In this document: positions 7,462-12,890 of the stretch, one piece after another
Layout of the letters: each line of letters opens with the position of its first letter
Numbering within the stretch: position 1 is the stretch's first letter
DNA from: an uncultured Butyricicoccus sp.
Lineage (GTDB): Bacteria; Bacillota; Clostridia; Oscillospirales; Butyricicoccaceae
DNA length: 12,890 bases
Assembly (NCBI GenBank): GCA_900544475.1
Contig: UQVU01000047.1
Location: forward strand, 1-12,890
Direction: 5' to 3'
Translations under genes and position numbers: made by a program
Notes under the pieces: generated by a model
Told to the model about the DNA's origin: nothing
Database searches by the model: none
The model's input: only the letters and a program-made list of their open reading frames with translations

Positions 7462-7500
7462 AAAAAAACAGAAAGCCGGGATAAAAACCTCGGCTTTCTG
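7462..7500 (-). terminator. intrinsic terminator after the holin-like gene
   Basis: On the minus strand a perfect 10-base stem (CAGAAAGCCG, 7491-7500, pairing with CGGCTTTCTG, 7469-7478) with a 12-base loop is followed directly by seven T residues (7462-7468). It lies 23 bases after the stop of the gene at 7524-7826, and separates that gene from the tagA promoter. Confidence 0.9.
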
Positions 7501-7523
7501 AAAAAAACGCAGGTATTCGGTAT

Positions 7524-7826
7524 TTATTTCCCGGAAGAGCAGCCTCCGCCGCCGCAGTGGGAAACGACTTCGTTCAGATAGACCGACATGCCGGTGCAGA
7601 GAATGCCCTGCACCACGCCGTCGAACAGCGCACCCGCCCAGTTCTGGTATTCGCTCCACCGCGAAACGGCGCCGAGGCAGGCAAGCGCAATGCCGCACCC
7701 GGTCAGCGTCAGCGGGATAAGACGGTTGGGAAAGCGTCCCAGCGCCTTGAAAACGCGGCCGAGACAGTAGAGAACGGCCGACAGCACCGCGTAATCTGCA
7801 TCGATATACTGCGAAAGGTGTTCCAA
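7524..7826 (-). CDS. small holin-like membrane protein (Hol44 / phage_holin_5_2-like)
   Basis: This is a 100-residue protein with two clear membrane segments (about 13-29 and 36-55) and a third weak hydrophobic stretch (about 66-84). The pattern AVLYCLGRVFK...RLIPLTLTGCGIAL...GVVQGILCTGMSVY resembles the holin superfamily V (Hol44) type, in which small proteins permeabilise membranes for phage lysis, although chromosomal copies without phage genes are common. The tail ends in C91-GGGG-C96-SSGK, unlike the charged tails of holins. I chose TTG 7826, because GGAGGT lies seven bases upstream; an in-frame GTG at 7835 overlaps that same GGAGGT and could not use it. The gene is bracketed by the leu terminator and its own terminator, and has no visible strong promoter. 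No endolysin is nearby. Function is unproven. Confidence 0.68.
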   Translation of the reverse strand: MEHLSQYIDADYAVLSAVLYCLGRVFKALGRFPNRLIPLTLTGCGIALACLGAVSRWSEYQNWAGALFDGVVQGILCTGMSVYLNEVVSHCGGGGCSSGK

Positions 7827-7855
7827 AATACTCACCTCCGCTTCATTCTATGCAG

Positions 7856-7897
7856 AAAAAGCAGACGGGAGAACGCAGCTGCGCCCTCCCCTGTCTG
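7856..7897 (-). terminator. intrinsic terminator of the leu operon
   Basis: Just after the leuB stop, the minus strand forms a hairpin with outer arms CAGAC and GTCTG, then GGGAG with CTCCC across a two-base bulge, and an inner CGCAG/CTGCG stem. It is followed by CTTTTTC (T-run 7856-7860). The T-run is short, so some read-through into the holin-like gene 30 bases downstream is plausible. Confidence 0.78.
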
Positions 7898-7905
7898 ATA
7901 TGAAA

Positions 7906-8982
7906 TTACAGCTGCTCACGGATGAGTGCGCCCATCTCGGAGGTGGACAGCACCTTTTCGCCCTTTGCAGCGATGTCCGCGGTGCGATGACCGGCATTCA
8001 GCACGTTCTCAACGGCGGTTTCGATGGCGTCGGCCTCAGCCTTCAGGCCGAAGGAGTAGCGCAGCATCATGGCGCAGGAGAGAATGGTTGCAATCGGGTT
8101 TGCAATGCCCTTGCCTGCAATATCCGGTGCGGAGCCGTGAATCGGCTCGTACATGCCCTTGCCGCTTTCGTTCATCGAAGCGGACGGCAGCATGCCGATG
8201 GAGCCGGTAATCATGGACGCCTCGTCGGACAGAATGTCGCCGAACAGGTTGCCGGTTACGATAACGTCGAACTGACCCGGGTTGCGGACGAGCTGCATTG
8301 CGCAGTTGTCGACGTACATATCGGTGTACTCGACCTCCGGATACTCGTCCTTGATGCGGTGCATGGTCTCGCGCCATACGCGGCTGGTTTCGAGTACGTT
8401 CGCCTTATCGACCGAGCAGACCTTCTTGCTGCGCTTCATCGCCATCTCGAAAGCACGGCGGCCGATGCGCTCGACCTCGTAGACCGAGTAGTTCATATCG
8501 TCCGCGCCGGTCTCGCCCCAGCCCTTGTCGCTCTCGCGGCGGTAGTGCTTGCCGAAGTAAACGTCGCCGGTCAGCTCGCGGCAAACGAGAATGTCGAAGC
8601 CGTCGCCGATGATTTCCGGCTTGATCGGGCAGGCGTCAGCGAGCGCCTTGTGCATCTGCGCCGGGCGCAGGTTGACGAACAGACCGAGCGCGGAGCGCAG
8701 ACCGAGCAGCGCCTTCTCCGGACGCTTTTCGCTCGGGACCTCGTCCCACTTCGGGCCGCCGACCGCGCCGAGCAGCACGGAATCCGCGTTCTTGCAGATC
8801 TCGATGGTTTCCTCGGTCAGCGGAATGCCGTTCTTGTCGATGGAGCAGCCGCCTGCGAGGACTTCCTGAAAGTTGAACTTATGGCCGAACTTTTCGCCGA
8901 CCTTGTCGAGCACGAGCATCGCTTCGGATACGATTTCCGGGCCGATACCGTCGCCCTTGACAACAGCAATATTGTAATTCAT
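7906..8982 (-). CDS. leuB: 3-isopropylmalate dehydrogenase LeuB
   Basis: LeuB oxidises and decarboxylates 3-isopropylmalate with NAD to 2-ketoisocaproate, the last leucine-specific step before transamination. The 358-residue protein is full length. It has KGDGIGPE (9-16), the substrate loop RPEKALLGLRSALGLFVNLRP (R-residues near 87-106), RELTGDVYFG (135-144) with the conserved tyrosine Y142, DKANVLE with K193, metal-binding aspartates D225, D249 and D253 in YVDNCAMQ and NLFGDILSDEAS, and the NAD-binding GSAPDIAGKGIANP (283-296). The loop LLGLRSALGLF favours LeuB over isocitrate or tartrate relatives. The start ATG lies 5 bases after the leuD stop with AGAGG about ten bases upstream. It is the last gene of the operon. 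Confidence 0.97.
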   Translation of the reverse strand: MNYNIAVVKGDGIGPEIVSEAMLVLDKVGEKFGHKFNFQEVLAGGCSIDKNGIPLTEETIEICKNADSVLLGAVGGPKWDEVPSEKRPEKALLGLRSALGLFVNLRPAQMHKALADACPIKPEIIGDGFDILVCRELTGDVYFGKHYRRESDKGWGETGADDMNYSVYEVERIGRRAFEMAMKRSKKVCSVDKANVLETSRVWRETMHRIKDEYPEVEYTDMYVDNCAMQLVRNPGQFDVIVTGNLFGDILSDEASMITGSIGMLPSASMNESGKGMYEPIHGSAPDIAGKGIANPIATILSCAMMLRYSFGLKAEADAIETAVENVLNAGHRTADIAAKGEKVLSTSEMGALIREQL

Positions 8983-8987
8983 GGGAT

Positions 8988-9479
8988 TTAAGCCTCTCTC
9001 TCCTTGAGCGACTTCAAGAGGCCGCCCGCCTTGATGATGTTCTGGATAAACGGCGGGAATGCAGCTGCCTGCCAGCTCTCGCCCTTGGTAACATCGGTGA
9101 TAACGCCGGTGTCGAAATCAACTTCGACCTCGTCGCCTGCGTCGATGCCGTTGGCTGCCGCCTCACACTCGAGGATCGGCAGGCCGATGTTGATGGCGTT
9201 GCGGTAGAAGATACGCGCGAACGAGGATGCGATAACGCAGGAAACGCCGTTCTCGCGGAGAACGAGCGGTGCGTGCTCACGGGAGGAGCCGCAGCCGAAG
9301 TTGCGGGTCGCGACAACGATGTCGCCCGGGTGCATATTCTTTACGAAATCCGCGTCGATGTCCTCCATGGCGTGGGTGGACAGCTCTTTCGGGTCCGCAA
9401 TATTCAGATAACGTGCGGGGATGATAACGTCGGTATCGACATTATCGCCGTACTTGAAAACCTTGCCTTTTGCGTTCAT
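8988..9479 (-). CDS. leuD: 3-isopropylmalate dehydratase small subunit LeuD
   Basis: LeuD is the swivel-domain partner of LeuC; together they isomerise 2-isopropylmalate to 3-isopropylmalate. The 163-residue protein has [15 protein letters not shown] (11-25), the substrate-binding [11 protein letters not shown] (61-71) and [10 protein letters not shown] (92-101). At 163 residues it is the short form usual in clostridia and archaea, compared with about 200 in enterobacteria. I chose ATG 9479, with GGGAGG ten bases upstream; the frame remains open further up, but that part lies over leuC and is not family-like. It begins 17 bases after the leuC stop. Confidence 0.97.
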   Translation of the reverse strand: MNAKGKVFKYGDNVDTDVIIPARYLNIADPKELSTHAMEDIDADFVKNMHPGDIVVATRNFGCGSSREHAPLVLRENGVSCVIASSFARIFYRNAINIGLPILECEAAANGIDAGDEVEVDFDTGVITDVTKGESWQAAAFPPFIQNIIKAGGLLKSLKEREA

Positions 9480-9496
9480 GGTATGTGTTTCCTCCC

Positions 9497-10759
9497 TTAC
9501 TTCAGGTCGTCCGGCGTGCAGATATAGCCTGCAACCGCACTTGCCGCAGCGACAGCCGGGCTTGCCAGATAAATTTCCGAGGTAATGTGACCCATACGGC
9601 CGACAAAGTTGCGGTTCGTGGTGGAAACCGCCTTCTCGCCGTGCGCCAGAATGCCCATATGGCCGCCGAGGCACGGACCGCAGGTCGGCGTGGAAACGAT
9701 AGCGCCAGCCTGAATGAAGATCTTGGTCAGACCCTCCTCGATGCACTGGAGATAAACATCCTGCGTTGCCGGGATGATGATGGTGCGCACGTTCGGGTTG
9801 ACCTTGCGGCCCTTGAGAATTTCGGCTGCGACGCGCATATCGTCGATGCGGCCGTTGGTGCAGGAGCCGATGACCGACTGCTGAATTTCGATGTGACCCA
9901 CCTCGTCGATGGTCTTGGTGTTCTCCGGCAGATGCGGGCACGCGATGGTCGGACGGAGCGCGGACAGGTCGATTTCGATTACCTGCTCGTACTCGGCGTC
10001 AGCGTCCGCCTCGAAAGCGGTGACCTCGCGGTTTACGCGGCCCTTGATGTACTCCATGGTCTTGTCGTCAACCGGGAAGATGCCGTTTTTCGCGCCGGCC
10101 TCGATTGCCATATTGCAGATGGTGAAGCGGTCGTCCATGGACAGCGCGTGCGCGCCCTCGCCGACGAACTCCATCGACTTGTAAAGTGCGCCGTCTACGC
10201 CGATTTTGCCGATGATGTGCAGGATAACGTCCTTGCCGGAAACCCACGGGCTGAGCTTTCCCTTCAGAACGAACTTGATAGCGCTCGGCACCTTGAACCA
10301 TGCCTTGCCGGTCGCCATGCCGGCTGCAAGGTCGGTAGAGCCGACGCCGGTGGAGAACGCGCCCAGTGCGCCGTAGGTGCAGGTGTGGCTGTCCGCGCCG
10401 ATAATCAGCTCGCCCGGAGCGGTCAGACCTTTTTCGGGCAGCAGCGCATGCTCGATGCCCATCGAGCCGACGTCGAAGAAGTTAACGATGTTGTACTTCT
10501 TCGAGAACTCGCGGCACTCAAGGCACTGCTCAGCGGACTTGATGTCCTTGTTCGGTGCGAAATGGTCCATTACAAGGGCGATTTTCGTGTTGTCGAATAC
10601 CTTGTCAAAGCCTGCCTTTTCCATCTCGCGGATGGCGACCGGACCGGTAATATCGTTTGCCAGCGTGAGGTCTACGTTTGCCTCGATCAGCTGACCTGCC
10701 GTTACGCTTTCCAGACCCGCGTGCTTCGCGAGGATCTTCTGCGTCATTGTCATACCCAT
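9497..10759 (-). CDS. leuC: 3-isopropylmalate dehydratase large subunit LeuC
   Basis: LeuC is the aconitase-type subunit carrying the catalytic 4Fe-4S cluster. The 420-residue protein keeps the three cluster cysteines: C300 in GSCTNGR, and C360 and C363 in TCGPCLGGH. It also has MDHFAPNKD (64-72), [21 protein letters not shown] (121-141, spanning the substrate site) and VGRMG near the end. Its size fits the short, non-enterobacterial LeuC/HacA type, matching the short LeuD next to it. Homoaconitase is a formal alternative, but the leuA and leuB neighbours and leucine T-box decide for LeuC. The start ATG has AGGAGG about nine bases upstream, 21 bases after the leuA stop; a second ATG two codons later is a weaker option. 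Confidence 0.97.
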   Translation of the reverse strand: MGMTMTQKILAKHAGLESVTAGQLIEANVDLTLANDITGPVAIREMEKAGFDKVFDNTKIALVMDHFAPNKDIKSAEQCLECREFSKKYNIVNFFDVGSMGIEHALLPEKGLTAPGELIIGADSHTCTYGALGAFSTGVGSTDLAAGMATGKAWFKVPSAIKFVLKGKLSPWVSGKDVILHIIGKIGVDGALYKSMEFVGEGAHALSMDDRFTICNMAIEAGAKNGIFPVDDKTMEYIKGRVNREVTAFEADADAEYEQVIEIDLSALRPTIACPHLPENTKTIDEVGHIEIQQSVIGSCTNGRIDDMRVAAEILKGRKVNPNVRTIIIPATQDVYLQCIEEGLTKIFIQAGAIVSTPTCGPCLGGHMGILAHGEKAVSTTNRNFVGRMGHITSEIYLASPAVAAASAVAGYICTPDDLK

Positions 10760-10780
10760 AACAGCGTTCCTCCTGCTGAA

Positions 10781-12292
10781 TCAGTCGTTGAAATACTTGT
10801 TGATACCGTTGATGTATGCCTTGATGGAGGCCTCCATAACGTCAACCGATACACCGCGGCCGGTAACGACCTCGTCGCCGCCGTCTACGCGGATCTTTAC
10901 GATAGCTTCGCTCTGTGCGTCCTCGCCGTCGGTCAGTGCGCGCAGCGAGTAGTCCTCGAGCACGATGTCCTTGCCGACAATCTTGTTGATGGCATGGAAC
11001 GATGCGTTGATCGGGCCGTCGGATGCTGCGGCGCGCTCGAAGGTCTCGTCGCCCTTCTTGACGCGGATAACGGCGGTAGAGGTGATGGTGTTGCCCGAAT
11101 TGATAACAAAGCGGTCGAGGGTGTAGCGCTCCTCACCGGAAACCGGAACGGCGCCGATCAGACCCTCAAGGTCGCGGTCTTTGATGACCTTCTTCTTGTC
11201 GGCCAGAATCTTGAACTTCTCGAATGCCTTCTCGAGCTTCTCGTGGTCGAGCGTGTAGCCCAGCTCATGCAGACGCTCTTCGAACGCATGGCGGCCGGAA
11301 TGCTTGCCCAGAACGATAGCGTTCTTCGGAATGCCGACGGACTCCGGCGTCATGATTTCGTAGGTCTCCTTGTTCGCCATGACGCCGTGCTGATGGATGC
11401 CGGCCTCGTGTGCGAACGCATTCGCGCCGACAATGGCCTTGGTCGGGGCAACGGCAACGCCGGTGATGGTCTGAATCATGCGGCTTGCGCGGTAGATCTG
11501 AGTGGTTTCGATATTGCAGCCGATACCGAAGTGGTCGGCGCGGGTCTTGAGCGCCATGGCGCATTCCTCCATGGAAGCGTTGCCTGCGCGCTCGCCGATG
11601 CCGTTGATGGTGCATTCGATCTGGTCGATGCCGGCTTCAACGCCTGCCAGAGAGTTTGCAACAGCCATGCCGAGGTCATTGTGCATATGGCAGGACAGAA
11701 CGACCTTCTCGATGCCGTCGGTGTGCTCGCGCAGATACTTGATGCGGGAAGCGTACTCCTCCGGAACCATGTAGCCGACGGTATCCGGGATGTTGATGGT
11801 GGTAGCGCCTGCCTTGATTGCGGTCTCGACTACGCGGCACAGGAAGTCGAGGTCGGAACGGGTCGCGTCCTCGGCGGAGAACTCAACGTCCGAGCAGAAG
11901 CTCTTTGCGTAAGCGACGCTGTGCGCGATGGACTCGATTACTTCGTCCGGGGTCATCTTGAGCTTGTACTCCATATGTACCGGGCTGGTTGCAATAAAGG
12001 TATGGATACGAGCGGACTCGGCACGGCGGATGGCGTTGTAGGCAGCCTCGATATCCTTGTCTACGCTGCGCGCAAGCGAGCAGATGGTCGCGCCGCGAAC
12101 GGTATCCGCGATGGCTGCGATGGCTGCGGCGTCGCCGGGAGAAGCTGCGGCAAAGCCGGCCTCGATAATATCGACCTTGAGTGCTTCGAGCTGCTTTGCA
12201 ACCTCGATCTTCTCGTTGAGGTTCATGGAGCAGCCGGGAGACTGCTCGCCGTCACGCAGGGTCGTGTCAAAAATCTTAATCGTTCTACTCAT
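10781..12292 (-). CDS. leuA: 2-isopropylmalate synthase LeuA
   Basis: LeuA condenses 2-ketoisovalerate with acetyl-CoA, the committed step of leucine synthesis. The 503-residue protein has the TIM-barrel domain with FDTTLRDGEQSPG (8-20; R12 and metal ligand D13), CHMHNDLGMAVAN (201-213; metal ligands H202 and H204) and GIGERAGNAS (231-240; N238). A linker region with HEAGIHQHG (295-303) and GKHSGRHAF (329-337) follows, then the C-terminal LeuA regulatory domain (about 385-503), where leucine binds for feedback inhibition in known enzymes. The regulatory domain and Leu T-box argue against homocitrate or citramalate synthase. The start ATG follows AAGGAGAGG about 10-14 bases upstream. It is the first gene of leuA-leuC-leuD-leuB, so control acts both on RNA and, by family knowledge, on the enzyme. 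Confidence 0.97.
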   Translation of the reverse strand: MSRTIKIFDTTLRDGEQSPGCSMNLNEKIEVAKQLEALKVDIIEAGFAAASPGDAAAIAAIADTVRGATICSLARSVDKDIEAAYNAIRRAESARIHTFIATSPVHMEYKLKMTPDEVIESIAHSVAYAKSFCSDVEFSAEDATRSDLDFLCRVVETAIKAGATTINIPDTVGYMVPEEYASRIKYLREHTDGIEKVVLSCHMHNDLGMAVANSLAGVEAGIDQIECTINGIGERAGNASMEECAMALKTRADHFGIGCNIETTQIYRASRMIQTITGVAVAPTKAIVGANAFAHEAGIHQHGVMANKETYEIMTPESVGIPKNAIVLGKHSGRHAFEERLHELGYTLDHEKLEKAFEKFKILADKKKVIKDRDLEGLIGAVPVSGEERYTLDRFVINSGNTITSTAVIRVKKGDETFERAAASDGPINASFHAINKIVGKDIVLEDYSLRALTDGEDAQSEAIVKIRVDGGDEVVTGRGVSVDVMEASIKAYINGINKYFND

Positions 12293-12337
12293 GGTTTCTT
12301 GTCCTCTCCTTCGGAAAATAGTTTGGCGTACAGGGAC

Positions 12338-12379
12338 AAAAAAAGCTCCGTCCCTTAATTCTGCATTAAGAGACGAAGC
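12338..12379 (-). terminator. T-box regulatory terminator upstream of leuA
   Basis: Left arm (12365-12379) and right arm (12345-12359) form a 15-pair stem with two G-U pairs and a five-base loop, followed by seven T residues (12338-12344). The left arm is also needed for the antiterminator, so the two structures exclude each other. It ends 45 bases before the leuA start. Confidence 0.95.
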
Positions 12380-12613
12380 GAAAGCTCCGCGGTACCACTC
12401 TTGTTGCCGCAGAAAACTGCGACCACTCTAAGCGCATCTATCAATGCGCAGTCCGTATAACGGCGGACATTCCGTTCCATCTTACCGGCTCAAAAGAGCT
12501 TTCGGCGGACAGTTCCCGGGCGAGTTTCACTGCATTTCGACGCTGCCTTGCACCGAGCGGCAGCTCTCTGAAGACGAAAGAACAATTACTTTACCCGTTC
12601 ATCACCTTTATCA
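12338..12613 (-). promoter_or_regulatory. leucine-specific T-box riboswitch leader
   Basis: The minus-strand leader has every main T-box part. Stem I starts with CGGG (12594-12597) pairing with CCCG (12517-12520). Its specifier loop has AGTA on the 5' side (12587-12590) and GAAACTCG on the 3' side, placing CTC (Leu) at 12522-12524 followed by a purine. CAGAGAG (12564-12570) is the AG-bulge motif and GGTGCAA (12548-12554) the distal loop. Stem III is GTCCG...CGGAC (12451-12468), and another hairpin GCGCAT/ATGCGC follows (12432-12449). The antiterminator has AAGAG/CTCTT, the seven-base bulge TGGTACC (12391-12397) that binds the free tRNA end, and GCGGAGC/GCTTCGT. Uncharged leucine tRNA should favour antitermination and leu operon expression. 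Confidence 0.96.
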
Positions 12614-12622
12614 TATGCTATT

Positions 12623-12651
12623 ATATTATTCCCTCGGCACGGACTTGTCAA
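12623..12651 (-). promoter_or_regulatory. leu operon promoter
   Basis: On the minus strand a perfect -35 TTGACA (12646-12651) is followed after 17 bases by TAATAT (12623-12628). An overlapping TATAAT (12620-12625) is a perfect -10 but sits at a 20-base spacing, so TAATAT is the likelier element. Transcription should start close to 12613, just before T-box Stem I. Confidence 0.82.
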
Positions 12652-12656
12652 GAGAT

Positions 12657-12671
12657 AATTTCGAAATTTCG
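12657..12671. repeat. overlapping palindromes upstream of the leu promoter
   Basis: AATTTCGAAATT (12657-12668) is a perfect 12-base palindrome, and CGAAATTTCG (12662-12671) is an overlapping perfect 10-base palindrome. They lie six bases upstream of the leu -35 box, between two divergent promoters. This could be an operator or an A/T-rich upstream element. It resembles a shortened CodY box, but the spacing is wrong for the known 15-base consensus, so no regulator is named. Confidence 0.5.
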
Positions 12672-12702
12672 TCGTAATTTTACAGATAGTGCACCGGATA
12701 GC

Positions 12703-12731
12703 TTGCGAAGAGGTATATTATCTGATATAAT
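12703..12731 (+). promoter_or_regulatory. divergent plus-strand promoter reading out of the window
   Basis: TTGCGA (12703-12708) and TATAAT (12726-12731) are 17 bases apart on the plus strand. The -10 is perfect and the -35 matches four of six bases. ATATTAT (12715-12721) and ATAATAT (12727-12733) form an inverted repeat over the -10 box, a possible operator. Start would be near 12738. No open reading frame follows inside the window; the transcript would begin with the structured element at 12779-12878. Confidence 0.65.
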
Positions 12732-12778
12732 ATCTGTTATCTCTGAGACAAAAGAGAGAAATAGAGGCAACACCGCAC

Positions 12779-12878
12779 AATCAGGACGGCGGCGCTTTGC
12801 GGAAATTTTATGCCCTGATTCTTGCAATACACAAGTATTGCTGCAAAACCACGCCTAATCAGGACGCAAAATCTGCTC
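12779..12878 (+). other. structured non-coding element with competing hairpins (leader RNA or MITE-like repeat)
   Basis: AATCAGGACG occurs twice (12779-12788 and 12857-12866), and a single CCTGATT (12814-12820) can pair with either copy. Between them sits a short hairpin GCAATAC-ACAA-GTATTGC (12824-12841). Further imperfect pairing joins 12799-12813 with 12864-12878, giving a nested hairpin of about 80 bases. No start codon with a usable frame is present. The strand is given as plus because the promoter at 12703-12731 reads into it. It may be a 5' leader regulator of a gene to the right, a small RNA, or a palindromic interspersed repeat. The right boundary is uncertain because the window ends 12 bases later. 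Confidence 0.5.
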
Positions 12879-12890
12879 GCAAATCCCTCT

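Noticed and set aside
7836..7856. Possible separate promoter for the holin-like gene (TAGAAT near 7845)
   Set aside because: There is no -35 box at a suitable distance, and the candidate overlaps the leu terminator T-run.
9480..9941. Longer N-terminus for LeuD
   Set aside because: The extension overlies the leuC end and is not similar to LeuD; ATG 9479 has a strong ribosome site.
9470..12358. A 962-codon plus-strand open frame opposite leuA, leuC and leuD
   Set aside because: It runs exactly antiparallel to three unmistakable leu genes, has no ribosome site or family-like motif, and is an effect of GC-rich codon usage on the opposite strand.
12657..12668. CodY box upstream of leuA
   Set aside because: The palindrome AATTTCGAAATT is three bases shorter than the known CodY consensus, so the half-site spacing differs; it is reported only as an unnamed palindrome.
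1..12890. CRISPR array, tRNA, rRNA, transposase or phage cluster
   Set aside because: No regularly spaced repeats, no cloverleaf or rRNA sequence, and no recombinase or phage structural gene were seen; the single holin-like gene is not enough to call a prophage.

Overview
The window reads as a stretch of core chromosome from a fairly GC-rich, low-motility-of-genes Firmicute, most likely a gut-type clostridium (Oscillospirales-like). The reasons are a leucine T-box leader, an MltG-U32 gene pair like the yrrL-yrrO region of Bacillus, ThyX instead of ThyA, short clostridial-type LeuC/LeuD subunits, and strong AGGAGG-type ribosome sites. The species cannot be named from the sequence alone. Every protein gene lies on the minus strand, so transcription runs from right to left. 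I see no rRNA or tRNA gene, no CRISPR array and no transposase gene.

Right part (7856-12890): a leucine biosynthesis operon, leuA-leuC-leuD-leuB, sits behind a complete T-box riboswitch at 12338-12613. The leader has a TTGACA promoter, a Stem I with a CUC leucine codon in the specifier loop, a UGGUACC tRNA-acceptor bulge, and an antiterminator that shares one arm with a terminator. Uncharged leucine tRNA should therefore switch on the pathway from 2-ketoisovalerate to 2-ketoisocaproate. The operon ends in a hairpin at 7856-7897. To the right of the leader, a plus-strand promoter (12703-12731) points out of the window. It is followed by a structured non-coding element (12779-12878) in which one CCTGATT can pair with either of two AATCAGG copies. 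This is the least explained DNA in the window.

Middle (7462-7826): one small membrane protein resembling Hol44-type phage holins, with an odd Cys-Gly4-Cys tail, is enclosed between two terminators.

Left part (1-7430): a near-consensus promoter (TTGTGA, 17 bases, TATAAT) starts a tightly packed nine-gene run: tagA-like glycosyltransferase, thyX, a DUF2156 protein, a GNAT acetyltransferase, a DJ-1/PfpI protein, 5-formyltetrahydrofolate cyclo-ligase, a CPBP-family membrane protein with degenerate active-site motifs, mltG, and a U32-family protein cut by the left edge. Gaps are 4-29 bases or the genes overlap, which suggests one transcript. The run mixes envelope building and trimming (TagA, MltG, perhaps DUF2156 and CPBP) with folate/dTMP metabolism (ThyX, cyclo-ligase) and probable tRNA modification (U32).

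Overall the content is mostly housekeeping. I find no convincing new multi-gene system. The items most worth a second look are the right-edge RNA/repeat element, the divergent regulatory region with its palindromes, the isolated holin-like gene, and the CPBP protein with altered metal-site residues.
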